The notes beneath the pieces are model-generated. The model had not been told where the DNA came from and searched no databases. It saw only the letters and a list, made by a program, of their open reading frames with translations. A stretch of DNA of 16,238 bases. Origin: Pyrinomonadaceae bacterium (GTDB lineage: Bacteria; Acidobacteriota; Blastocatellia; Pyrinomonadales; Pyrinomonadaceae). The position numbers and the translations under genes are program-made. Below are positions 6,482-13,381 of the stretch, in pieces (within the stretch, counting starts at the first letter, position 1; the number at the start of each line of letters is the position of its first letter). Location of the stretch: the NCBI GenBank assembly GCA_013813825.1, contig JACCRA010000300.1:1-16238 (forward strand). The letters are read 5' to 3'.

Positions 6482-6873
6482 TAAAGTTCAAACGCGCCGC
6501 CGCAATGCTCAAGTTCGCGCCCACGTTAAGCCTCGCTTTCGTTTTCGCGTTGACGAATGCTTGCCGCCAATCAGGTCCACCCGCGGACGAATCCGCCGCG
6601 CCGCCCCGGCAATTAACCGAGTTCGAGCAGGACCTGAATTACGCGCGCAAGGGACAGTTCACACACGTCTATGTTTTCGCCCGCAAGGACGGTCAAAAGT
6701 TCCAACCCGAAGATAACGCCTACCTTAAGGCCAACTCGCCCGAACAGACCAACATGTGGATCGCCACTGAGCAAGGTCGCCGCGTGATCGCAGGCACTAA
6801 CTTTGATTTCACACCCGAACACGTCGCCGCCCTTGAGCAACGATTCACCATCGAGGATTTCACAAGCAAGTAG
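6478..6873 (+). CDS. Small putative lipoprotein of unknown function
   Basis: The 131-residue protein starts inside the Uma2 stop (ATGA 6478-6481). The N-terminus has basic residues, a hydrophobic stretch (about 13-25) and LTNAC (25-29), a plausible but imperfect lipobox with C29 as the modified residue. The mature part (30-131) is hydrophilic: a short Pro/Ala linker, then TEFEQDLNYARKGQFTHVYV, FARKDGQKFQPEDNAYLKAN, and FTPEHVAALEQRFTIEDFTS at the end. I do not recognise a domain. It is tied to Uma2 by overlap, so co-translation is likely, but a membrane lipoprotein and a nuclease have no evident joint role. Nothing supportable lies between 6874 and 7027. Confidence 0.7.
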   Translation: MIKFKRAAAMLKFAPTLSLAFVFALTNACRQSGPPADESAAPPRQLTEFEQDLNYARKGQFTHVYVFARKDGQKFQPEDNAYLKANSPEQTNMWIATEQGRRVIAGTNFDFTPEHVAALEQRFTIEDFTSK

Positions 6874-7027
6874 CTTGCCGCCGACTAGCCGCAGACTAAT
6901 CACCACTCACCTCTTTTGCTGGCCTGCCGCGCCGCCCGCGTGTCAGCCGCACCGCACGACGGCCGCCGCAATATGACAATCAAGTAAGTGCCACAACATT
7001 GAAGCCGGCCGGTGCGGAGCGTCTCGT

Positions 7028-7966
7028 ATGCTCTCTCGTGGAGGGCGTATGAGAGCAGAGCAACCGAGTGCGACAGCCAAACGCATCGCGCGTAGTCTGG
7101 CGACGCTCGCCGCCGAGCCACTGGTCGGGCAACTGGTCCCTGCGAGCGCGGCCGAATTGAGCAGGCGACTCGCGCCGCGTTCGCTTTTCGGCGGTGCGTT
7201 GTTCGGCGCGCGTCTGCGCCGTCCGTTGCGTCAAGTTCTTGAGCGATTGACGATTCCCGGTATCAACCTGCATTACGCGCTTCGCAAGCGTTATCTCGAA
7301 GAGACGGCGCGGGCGGCGCTTCATCAAGGCTTTCGTCAAGTGGTCATCTGTGGAGCGGGCTTTGACACGTTGGCCTTGCGCCTGCACCCTTCGTTCCCCA
7401 CCGTCCAATTCATCGAAATCGATCATCCCGCGACGCAACGCCATAAACTGGCAAGACTCGCCGTCAACTCTTCCACCCCCCTACAGCGGGAATCAAACTT
7501 GCACTTTCTCCCGCTTGATCTAACAACGCGCGATTTCGCCTCACAACTCGCCGGCGCAGCCGGTTACCGCGCGGGACTGCGGACGTTGTTTATCGCGGAA
7601 GGATTGTTGATGTATCTCGCGCCCGGCGAGGTTGATGCGTTGTTCCAGTTCGTGCGCGGGCCGGCCATTGCGGCGGGCGCGGGCAGTCGCTTCGCGTTCA
7701 CGTTCATGGAGCCGCGCGCGGGCGACCGGCGACTCGCCTTTCGCGGCTCGACGCGGGCGGTTGATTGGTGGCTGCGGCTGCGCGGCGAGCCGTTCAAGTG
7801 GGCCATCGGACGGGAGCAGTTGCCTGACTATCTCGCGGCGCGTTCATTCTTCGTCCGCGAGTTGGCGACGAGCACGACGCTCCGCCAACGTTACCTCCGT
7901 GAGCCTCACTTGTCTCGATTGTCGCTCGCCGAGGGCGAACACATCTGCGTCGCTGATCACGTTTGA
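7028..7966 (+). CDS. SAM-dependent methyltransferase, leucine-carboxyl-methyltransferase-like (LCM/PPM family)
   Basis: The 312-residue protein has the class I SAM fold in its LCM variant. RKRYLEETARAALHQGFRQV (87-106) leads into VVICGAGFDTLALRL (105-119), motif I with G109-x-G111-x-D113. Acidic FIEIDHP (128-134) is the motif II end, HFLPLDL (159-165) and TLFIAEGLLMYL (186-197) with E191 follow, and FTFMEP (224-229) is a late strand. These bind SAM; related enzymes methylate carboxyl groups of natural products and proteins, and the substrate here is unknown. GGAG at 7016-7019 sits 8 bases before ATG 7028; ATG 7049 with GGAGGG only 3 bases away is the alternative. The next gene starts 15 bases after the stop, so they likely form an operon. 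Confidence 0.85.
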   Translation: MLSRGGRMRAEQPSATAKRIARSLATLAAEPLVGQLVPASAAELSRRLAPRSLFGGALFGARLRRPLRQVLERLTIPGINLHYALRKRYLEETARAALHQGFRQVVICGAGFDTLALRLHPSFPTVQFIEIDHPATQRHKLARLAVNSSTPLQRESNLHFLPLDLTTRDFASQLAGAAGYRAGLRTLFIAEGLLMYLAPGEVDALFQFVRGPAIAAGAGSRFAFTFMEPRAGDRRLAFRGSTRAVDWWLRLRGEPFKWAIGREQLPDYLAARSFFVRELATSTTLRQRYLREPHLSRLSLAEGEHICVADHV

Positions 7967-7981
7967 GAGGAAGCCCAAAAA

Positions 7982-9547
7982 ATGTCGGAAGAATTCGCGC
8001 CCTCGCGTCGCAGAGCCGGGCGGACGGACACCATTACCGCTGCCACCGTTTCGCCCGTCAGGCGGCGCGCTTCGCGTCAAAGGATACCGGCGGCGCAAAT
8101 CGCTACGTCCGGCCCCGGAGATGCTGCGTCAGCGGCGGCTACCGGCCACGATGTCAACGATGTCCACTCACGGCTTAACCCGACGCGCGTCGCCCGCATC
8201 GTCGCGCCAGACTCGCTCGCGGCGCTGCAAGCCGCCGTCCGGCAGGCGCGGCGCGAGGGGCAAGTCGTCGCGGTGGCGGGCGGCAGGCACGCGATGGGCG
8301 GGCAGCAGTTCGCGGACGGCGGCGTGTTGCTTGACACGTCGCGGATGAACCGTGTGCTGCGCTTCGATCCCGACCATTCCGAGATCGAAGTCGAGGCCGG
8401 CATTCGTTGGCCGGCGCTCATCGCTCACACCGTCGCGGCGCAGCATGGGCGGCACTGGCGGCAACAGGTCGGCATCCGACAGAAACAGACGGGCGCGGAC
8501 GCCCTCAGTCTTGGCGGGGCGCTCGCCGCGAACATCCACGGCCGGGGCTTACGGCTGATGCCGTTCGTCGGCGATGTCGAATCATTCGTCCTCGTCGGCG
8601 CTGACGGCGCGGCGCTGACGTGCAGCCGCCAAGAAAATGCCGGGTTGTTTCGCCTTGTCGCCGGTGGCTATGGTCTGTTCGGAGTTGTCGCGCGCGTCAC
8701 TTTGCGCCTCGCCCCGCGCCGCAAAATCGAGCGCGTCGTGCGTCTCGCCGAGACGCGCGAGTTGCCCGCCCTCTTTGAGCAACGTATCCCCGATGGATTC
8801 CTCTACGGCGATTTTCAGTTTATGACTGATCCGGCGGCGGAAGGATTTCTACGCACCGGCATCTTTTCTTGTTACCGTCCCGTCGCCGACGAGACTTTGA
8901 TCAGCGAACCAACGAGAGAGTTATCCGCCAACGAGTGGCAGGAATTGCTCTACCTCGCGCACGCCGACCGTCGCCGCGCGTTCGAGTTGTATGCCGCGCA
9001 CTATCTCGCGACCTCCGGCCAGATTTACTGGACGGACACACACCAGTTGAGCTTCTACCTCGACGACTACCACCGCGCGCTGGACCAGCGCCTCGGAGCA
9101 AGCGCGACCGGCGGCGAGATGATCACGGAACTTTACGTGCCGCGCGAGCGGTTGGCCGCGTTCATGGACGCCGTGCGCGAAGATTTCCGCGCCCATCAAG
9201 CCGAACTGATTTACGGCACCGTGCGACTCATCGAGCGCGACGACGTGAGCTTTCTCGCGTGGGCGCGCGAGTCGTTCGCCTGCATCGTCTTCAACCTTCA
9301 CGTGACACACGACGCGGCCGGCATCGCCCGCGCTAGAAGCGACTTCCGCCGGCTCATCGACCGCGCCATCGAGTTCGGCGGCAATTACTACCTCACCTAT
9401 CATCGCTGGGCGACGCGCGAACAAGCGCTCGCCTGTTACCCGCAACTACCTGAGTTCCTGCGCCTCAAACAACACTACGATCCGACAGAGCTTTTCCAAA
9501 GCGACTGGTATCGGCACTTTAAGCTGATGTTCGCGGACGTGCTGTGA
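7982..9547 (+). CDS. FAD-binding oxidoreductase (FAD_binding_4 / GlcD-like)
   Basis: The 521-residue protein has a PCMH-type FAD domain. VNDVHSRLNPTRV (58-70) opens the conserved part, followed by LQAAVRQARREGQVVAVAGG (82-101), GGRHAMGGQQF (100-110), the substrate-side strand EIEVEAGIRWPAL (134-146), LSLGGALAANIHGRG (175-189) and VAGGYGLFGVVARVTLRLAP (226-245). The second half, 250-521, is less conserved but matches FAD/FMN-containing dehydrogenases of the D-lactate/glycolate or cell-wall-sugar oxidase type in order and length. Residues 1-56 form an Arg/Ala-rich extension unlike the usual start. The gene follows the methyltransferase by 15 bases with GAGGAAG before ATG 7982, so they are probably co-transcribed. 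The substrate and whether the flavin is covalently bound are not visible. A long inverted repeat follows the stop. Confidence 0.85.
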   Translation: MSEEFAPSRRRAGRTDTITAATVSPVRRRASRQRIPAAQIATSGPGDAASAAATGHDVNDVHSRLNPTRVARIVAPDSLAALQAAVRQARREGQVVAVAGGRHAMGGQQFADGGVLLDTSRMNRVLRFDPDHSEIEVEAGIRWPALIAHTVAAQHGRHWRQQVGIRQKQTGADALSLGGALAANIHGRGLRLMPFVGDVESFVLVGADGAALTCSRQENAGLFRLVAGGYGLFGVVARVTLRLAPRRKIERVVRLAETRELPALFEQRIPDGFLYGDFQFMTDPAAEGFLRTGIFSCYRPVADETLISEPTRELSANEWQELLYLAHADRRRAFELYAAHYLATSGQIYWTDTHQLSFYLDDYHRALDQRLGASATGGEMITELYVPRERLAAFMDAVREDFRAHQAELIYGTVRLIERDDVSFLAWARESFACIVFNLHVTHDAAGIARARSDFRRLIDRAIEFGGNYYLTYHRWATREQALACYPQLPEFLRLKQHYDPTELFQSDWYRHFKLMFADVL

Positions 9548-9560
9548 GCGGACATTAAAA

Positions 9561-9630
9561 TTCACGCCAAGACGCCAAGGCGCAAAGAAAACTTAAGTGT
9601 CTTCTTTGCGCCTTGGCGCCTTGGCGTGAA
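9561..9630 (+). terminator. Long inverted repeat, bidirectional terminator between convergent genes
   Basis: Arms 9561-9589 and 9602-9630 are 29 bases each and pair in all but one position, with a loop of 12 bases containing the palindrome ACTTAAGT. The outer sequence is A-rich on the left and T-rich on the right (CTTTATTTTA), and TTTTAATG follows the stem on the minus strand, so it can serve both the FAD oxidoreductase and lipA. Each arm is built from tandem ACGCCAAG/GCGCAAAG units, a composition I have seen in repeated intergenic hairpins of other bacteria. It may therefore also be a dispersed repeat. Confidence 0.75.
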
Positions 9631-9637
9631 CTTTATT

Positions 9638-10591
9638 TTAACCGGCTGAAGCGAGGCTCTCTTTCGTGAGACTAACTGATCCTTCGGTTTGCTGTCTGGC
9701 GTGATATGAAGAGCGTGTCAGCGGGCTGGATTCGACGTGGCGGAAGCCGAGTTCCATGCCAACCTCGCGCCAACGGGCGAATTCTTCAGGCGTGACGTAA
9801 CGCTCAACCGGCAGGCGGCGCGCGTGCGGTTGCAGGTATTGCCCGATGGTCATGATGTCGCACGACACCGAGCGCAAATCTTTCATCAACTCAACCACTT
9901 CATCGAACGTCTCACCCAAGCCCGCCATGATGCCGCTCTTGGTGAGCATCCCGCGCCCTTCTTCGTCACGGCGGCGGGCGGCGCGCTCGAGCAGAGTTAA
10001 GGTCTGTTGATACTTCGCATCGGGGCGCACGCGCCGGTAAAGCCGTGCGATGGTTTCGGTGTTGTGATTAAGCACATCAGGCTGCGCGTCCAACACGGTA
10101 TTAAGCGCCTGCTCGTCACCGTTGAAATCAGGGATCAGAACTTCGACGCGACACGCGGGGTTAGCGGCGCGCACTTCGCGGATCGTCGCGGCCCAGTGCG
10201 CCGCCCCGCCGTCGGGTAAGTCGTCGCGGTTGACGGAAGTGATGACGGCGTGCGCGAGGTTCAAATGCTTCACCGCTTCGGCCACGTGGCTCGGCTCTTC
10301 CGGGTCGAGCGCTTCGGGCGCGCCTTTATTGACGGCGCAGAAACCGCAATGCCGTGTACAGGTATCGCCGCCGAGCATGAAGGTCGCGGTGCGATCAGAC
10401 CAGCACTCGAAAATGTTCGGGCACCGCGCTTCCTGACAGACCGTGTGCAGATTCAAGCCCTCGATCAGCTTCAAAACGTGGTTCTGATTCGTCGGATCGC
10501 CGAGACGAATCTTCAGCCATTCCGGCTTGGGCTGGCGCGGACGGGTTGATGGCTGGCTATTGATGACTCGTAGTTCGCGGCTCACTGGCAT
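9638..10591 (-). CDS. lipA: Lipoyl synthase LipA
   Basis: The 317-residue radical-SAM enzyme inserts two sulfurs into protein-bound octanoyl groups to make lipoyl cofactor for 2-oxoacid dehydrogenases and the glycine cleavage system. The auxiliary 4Fe-4S cluster ligands are C52, C57 and C63 in TVCQEARCPNIFECW, and the SAM cluster ligands C78, C82 and C85 in CTRHCGFC. Conserved FMLGGDTC, VITSVNRDDLPDGGAAHW, NHNTET, KSGIMAGLGE and QYLQPHARRLPV follow. RSSY near the end (293-296) provides the conserved C-terminal Ser ligand. Length is typical. GAGGAG lies just before the ATG, and a promoter reads from about 10615. No lipB is beside it. Confidence 0.97.
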   Translation of the reverse strand: MPVSRELRVINSQPSTRPRQPKPEWLKIRLGDPTNQNHVLKLIEGLNLHTVCQEARCPNIFECWSDRTATFMLGGDTCTRHCGFCAVNKGAPEALDPEEPSHVAEAVKHLNLAHAVITSVNRDDLPDGGAAHWAATIREVRAANPACRVEVLIPDFNGDEQALNTVLDAQPDVLNHNTETIARLYRRVRPDAKYQQTLTLLERAARRRDEEGRGMLTKSGIMAGLGETFDEVVELMKDLRSVSCDIMTIGQYLQPHARRLPVERYVTPEEFARWREVGMELGFRHVESSPLTRSSYHARQQTEGSVSLTKESLASAG

Positions 10592-10614
10592 CGGCTCCTC
10601 AATTGGCTGAATAG

Positions 10615-10743
10615 AAACGTCATTTTAGCATTCGGTTGATCTGCTTGTCGCTCCGCCGGAAGTTCGCTCCCGCGCCGGTGAAATACCTCGCTAACCCGCT
10701 GGATGAAATTACCAAAGTGCGTGAAGTGCTCGACGCCGACTGA
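10615..10743 (+). other. Possible short gene remnant between lipA and the TetR gene
   Basis: An open frame without a good start or ribosome site ends at TGA 10741-10743 with KYLANPLDEITKVREVLDAD, which reads like the end of a helical protein. It lies under the lipA promoter. I do not recognise it; it may be a gene fragment or chance. Confidence 0.15.
10622..10651 (-). promoter_or_regulatory. Promoter of lipA
   Basis: On the minus strand -35 GCGACA (10646-10651), an 18-base spacer and -10 TAAAAT (10622-10627) preceded by TGC (extended -10) lead to a start near 10615, about 24 bases before the lipA ATG at 10591. Confidence 0.4.
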
Positions 10744-10795
10744 ACGGGCGGAGGTTAGTCATAATCTTCACGGCGGCCGCTATCAAGTCGGCTGT

Positions 10796-10823
10796 GTGAC
10801 AAAACGAACGTTCGTGCTATATT
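10796..10823 (+). promoter_or_regulatory. Promoter of the TetR-AraC operon with a palindromic operator in the spacer
   Basis: GTGACA (10796-10801, 5 of 6 for -35), a 16-base spacer, and TATATT (10818-10823, 5 of 6 for -10) form a good promoter. The spacer contains the perfect 12-base palindrome ACGAACGTTCGT (10804-10815), the size and symmetry of a TetR-family operator. Binding there would block RNA polymerase, so autorepression by the next gene is likely. Confidence 0.65.
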
Positions 10824-10847
10824 GCTCGTCGATGTCCATCTCAAAAC

Positions 10848-10851
10848 AGGA
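10848..10851 (+). promoter_or_regulatory. Ribosome site that fixes the TetR start
   Basis: AGGA 7 bases before ATG 10859 favours that codon; the promoter start near 10830 leaves no room for the longer frame and makes ATG 10832 nearly leaderless. Confidence 0.5.
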
Positions 10852-10858
10852 TTTTCGT

Positions 10859-11554
10859 ATGCGCTCGGACGCGAAGGGGGAGGCCGCCGACGCTCGCCAG
10901 ACGGTGGGTGGCCGCACCCGTCAGGCCATTTTGGAGGTCGCCGTTAATGTCGCTTCGGCGGAAGGGCTGGAGGGTCTGACCATCGGGCGGCTCGCCACAG
11001 AACTCTCGATGAGCAAAAGCGGCCTGTTCGCCCATTTCGGCTCGAAGGAGGAGTTACAACTCGCGACCATCGAGGCTGCCCGCTCAATCTTCATCCGCGA
11101 AGTCATCAGTCCCACTTTGAAGGCGGAACGCGGATTGCCCCGCCTCTGGAAGTTATGCGACATTTGGCTCGAATATGTGCGGAGCGAGGTCTTTCGCGGC
11201 GGGTGCTTTTTCTCCGCCGCGGCAGCCGAGTTTGATAGCCGCCCCGGCCCGGTGCGCGACCGCATCGCGGAGATCATGAAAGAGTGGCTCGACACTCTGC
11301 GGCATTCGATTATTGAGGCGCAGCAGTCGGGGCAGTTCGACGAGGACGTTGATCCGGCGCAACTGGCCTTTGAACTCAACGCTCTCGAAATGGGGGCCAA
11401 CTGGGTTTACCAGCTCTATGGGGACCAACAAGCCTTCTCCCGCGCGCGCGTCGCCATGCTCGACCGCCTGCGCCGTCACTCTACCGGCAGTGGCTCTTCG
11501 TTATTGCCTGCAGTGACGAAGAAACGCGGCCGCGTGCGCGCAAAAACGAGGTGA
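10859..11554 (+). CDS. TetR/AcrR-family transcriptional regulator
   Basis: The 231-residue protein has the family layout. The DNA-binding domain is at about 18-65: RTRQAILEVAVNVASAEGLE, GLTIGRLATELSMSKSGLFA, HFGSKEEL, with the recognition helix around SMSKSGLFAHF. The ligand-binding half contains LWKLCDIWLEYVRSEVFRGG and CFFSAAAAEFDSRPGPVRDR, an arrangement typical of the AcrR subgroup with GGCF. A basic tail TKKRGRVRAKTR ends it. Start ATG 10859 is chosen for its ribosome site and for the promoter and operator just upstream; ATG 10832 is the alternative. Autorepression through the palindrome at 10804-10815 is inferred. An AraC-type regulator follows 6 bases after the stop. Confidence 0.9.
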   Translation: MRSDAKGEAADARQTVGGRTRQAILEVAVNVASAEGLEGLTIGRLATELSMSKSGLFAHFGSKEELQLATIEAARSIFIREVISPTLKAERGLPRLWKLCDIWLEYVRSEVFRGGCFFSAAAAEFDSRPGPVRDRIAEIMKEWLDTLRHSIIEAQQSGQFDEDVDPAQLAFELNALEMGANWVYQLYGDQQAFSRARVAMLDRLRRHSTGSGSSLLPAVTKKRGRVRAKTR

Positions 11555-11560
11555 ATCTCA

Positions 11561-12427
11561 ATGATAAATTCGTCGGAAGATCTTCGTTCGTCGCCTCTCG
11601 TGTTCGAGAGGCAAGCGTCTTGGGACGGGATTGGTCTCAAGCACTATCGCTTCCGGGCCGGCGAGTTGCCGGAACACACCGTTGGGAAGCACCTCGTCCT
11701 TGTCTCGTTGAGCGAGACCGGCAACGGCGAGCTTCGCACGGCGAGCGGGTTCCGCTCGCGCACCCAAGCCAAAGGTGGTGTCTGCGTGATCCCCTCCGGA
11801 CAGCCATTCGCGGCCAAGCTCGGAGGAGACGCCGAGTACCTCGCGATCCATCTCGATCCGTCCCTCGTCCTGCGCGCCGCTTCCGACGTGTCGGCCTCGA
11901 TCCGGAGCGAAGTAATCGAAAAGAGTTCGCTGCGCGATCCCTTGATCAGCGGCGTCGGGCTGGCGCTGCTGGCCGAACTTGAGTCCGCGGGCTTGGGTGG
12001 GCGGCTCTATGCGGAATCACTGGCAAACGTTCTGGCGGTTCATCTCCTGCGGCACTATACGGCCTCGGCGGGAGACGGCGCGCGGCGCTTCGCCGGCGGA
12101 CTCTCCGGGCAGCGGTTGCGGCGGGTGCTGGCTTTTGTCGCCGACAATTACGAACGCGAACTGAGCCTCGCCGAGTTGGCGGGCGTGGCCGGGATGAGCA
12201 CCTTTCATTTTGCACGCGAGTTCAAACGGGCGACAGGGACGGCTCCTCACCAGTACCTGATCAAGTTTCGTGTCGAACGCGCCAAAGCATTGCTGGCCGA
12301 CGGTGGGATGCCGCTCGTCGAAGTCGGCCTCCGCTCGGGGTTCAGCCACCAAAGCCATTTCACGAGACTCTTCCGCAAACTCACCGGAACCACACCGCAA
12401 TCATACCGCCTCATGGTTCACCCTTAG
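11561..12427 (+). CDS. AraC/XylS-family transcriptional regulator
   Basis: The 288-residue protein has a cupin-like sensor half (about 10-150: FRAGELPEHTVGKHLVLVSL, GGVCVIPSGQPFAAKLGG) and a C-terminal pair of helix-turn-helix motifs (185-285). The first reads ELSLAELAGVAGMSTFHFAR with FKRATGTAPHQYL, and the second PLVEVGLRSGFSHQSHFTRL with FRKLTGTTPQSYR. This is the standard AraC arrangement. The TetR stop at 11552-11554 lies inside GAGGTGA (11548-11554), which serves as ribosome site for ATG 11561, so the two regulators form one transcript. The effector is unknown. No target gene directly follows; 12428-12570 holds no recognisable gene. Confidence 0.93.
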   Translation: MINSSEDLRSSPLVFERQASWDGIGLKHYRFRAGELPEHTVGKHLVLVSLSETGNGELRTASGFRSRTQAKGGVCVIPSGQPFAAKLGGDAEYLAIHLDPSLVLRAASDVSASIRSEVIEKSSLRDPLISGVGLALLAELESAGLGGRLYAESLANVLAVHLLRHYTASAGDGARRFAGGLSGQRLRRVLAFVADNYERELSLAELAGVAGMSTFHFAREFKRATGTAPHQYLIKFRVERAKALLADGGMPLVEVGLRSGFSHQSHFTRLFRKLTGTTPQSYRLMVHP

Positions 12428-12556
12428 ACTCGACGGGGGCGCATCTCACCAGCCCGACGACGAGTAGCAAGATCAGTCAATCCCCAGCAACAATGGGAAA
12501 GACGCCGTGCGCCGCCCGCCTTTAAAATTCCACTGTCTTTAACTCCAACGCGGACA

Positions 12557-12564
12557 AAGGAGGG
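12557..12564 (+). promoter_or_regulatory. Ribosome site that fixes the TPR-protein start
   Basis: AAGGAGGG lies 6 bases before ATG 12571 but only 3 before GTG 12568, so ATG 12571 is the better start. Confidence 0.7.
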
Positions 12565-12570
12565 ATAGTG

Positions 12571-13290
12571 ATGAAAGCGAAGAAAATATTGCTGGCGACA
12601 TTGCTGGCGTTACTAACGGGCGGCGCGTCGATGGGCCAAGAAAATCGTGAAGAGGCGCGCGACCGCATCAAGCGCGGTAATGAAAGATACGCGAGGGCCG
12701 AGTATGAAGCGGCCATTGAGGAATACCGCCGCGTCCCACGTGGGGCAGGCGACGCCTACGCGCAATCCTTGTACAACGTCGGGGTCTGTTATTACGAGCT
12801 GGGGCGCACCGAGGAAGCAATCGTCATGTACAGAAGCGCAGCCGCAGCGCACGCGGGGCGCTACCCCAAAGCTCTCTACGCGCTCGGCGTCGCGCTCGAA
12901 GATTTAGGGCAATTGCCGGAAGCGGAAGCGGCCTACCAGCGTGCCATCGACACGTCCGGCGGCGGACACGCCCCGGCCCACTTCAAGCTGGGCGTACTCG
13001 TGGCGCGCGCGGGCGATTACGAGGCCGCCGTCGCTCTCTTCAGGAAAGCCATTGCCCGCTCCGAGGAGCATTTTCCCAACAGCCATAACAATCTCGGCGT
13101 GATGCTGGCGCGGACGGGGCGCTTGGCGGAGGCCGCGCGGGAGTTCGAGGTCGCGTTGCGGCAGACTGATGGGGCGTCCGACGAGGCCACACATAACCTC
13201 AAGCTCTGTCATTCACTGCTGGCCGGAAAGACAGGAACCCGGCTCGCCTCCATGAAGATGGTGGAAGCAACTGCCGCGCTTAACAAGTAG
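12571..13290 (+). CDS. Secreted tetratricopeptide-repeat protein
   Basis: The 239-residue protein starts MKAKKILLATLLALLTGG, a Sec signal with cleavage likely around SMG-QEN (after residue 22). The rest is five TPR-like units (about 30-63, 64-99, 100-133, 135-168, 170-203) with the A-x-x-x-L/Y-x-x-G-x-x-x-x-x-A spacing. Examples are YNVGVCYYELGRTEEAIVMY, YALGVALEDLGQLPEAEAAY, FKLGVLVARAGDYEAAVALF and NNLGVMLARTGRLAEAAREF. The usual role is a protein-binding scaffold in the periplasm or at the outer membrane; the partner is unknown. It is a single gene with a strong ribosome site, after an intergenic region that does not belong to the AraC transcript with certainty. Confidence 0.88.
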   Translation: MKAKKILLATLLALLTGGASMGQENREEARDRIKRGNERYARAEYEAAIEEYRRVPRGAGDAYAQSLYNVGVCYYELGRTEEAIVMYRSAAAAHAGRYPKALYALGVALEDLGQLPEAEAAYQRAIDTSGGGHAPAHFKLGVLVARAGDYEAAVALFRKAIARSEEHFPNSHNNLGVMLARTGRLAEAAREFEVALRQTDGASDEATHNLKLCHSLLAGKTGTRLASMKMVEATAALNK

Positions 13291-13334
13291 ATTTCACCGG
13301 AGGGATAAAACAAAAGTTGGAGTTAATTTTTCTC

Positions 13335-13366
13335 TTCATTCATCATCTATCACTCATCACGCATCG
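13335..13366 (+). repeat. Degenerate TCAT/CATCAC intergenic repeat
   Basis: Between the convergent TPR and dehydratase genes the sequence repeats units like TTCAT, TCATCAT, TATCAC, TCATCAC and GCATC. It is short and imperfect and may be a slipped-strand tract or a dispersed intergenic element. Confidence 0.35.
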
Positions 13367-13381
13367 TTCCCTCTCTCGTGG

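Noticed and set aside
8921..9445. Minus-strand frame of 174 residues opposite the FAD oxidoreductase
   Set aside because: Antisense shadow produced by high G+C at third positions; no motif.
13335..13366. The TCATC-type tract as a CRISPR or direct-repeat array
   Set aside because: Units are 5-7 bases, imperfect and without spacers.
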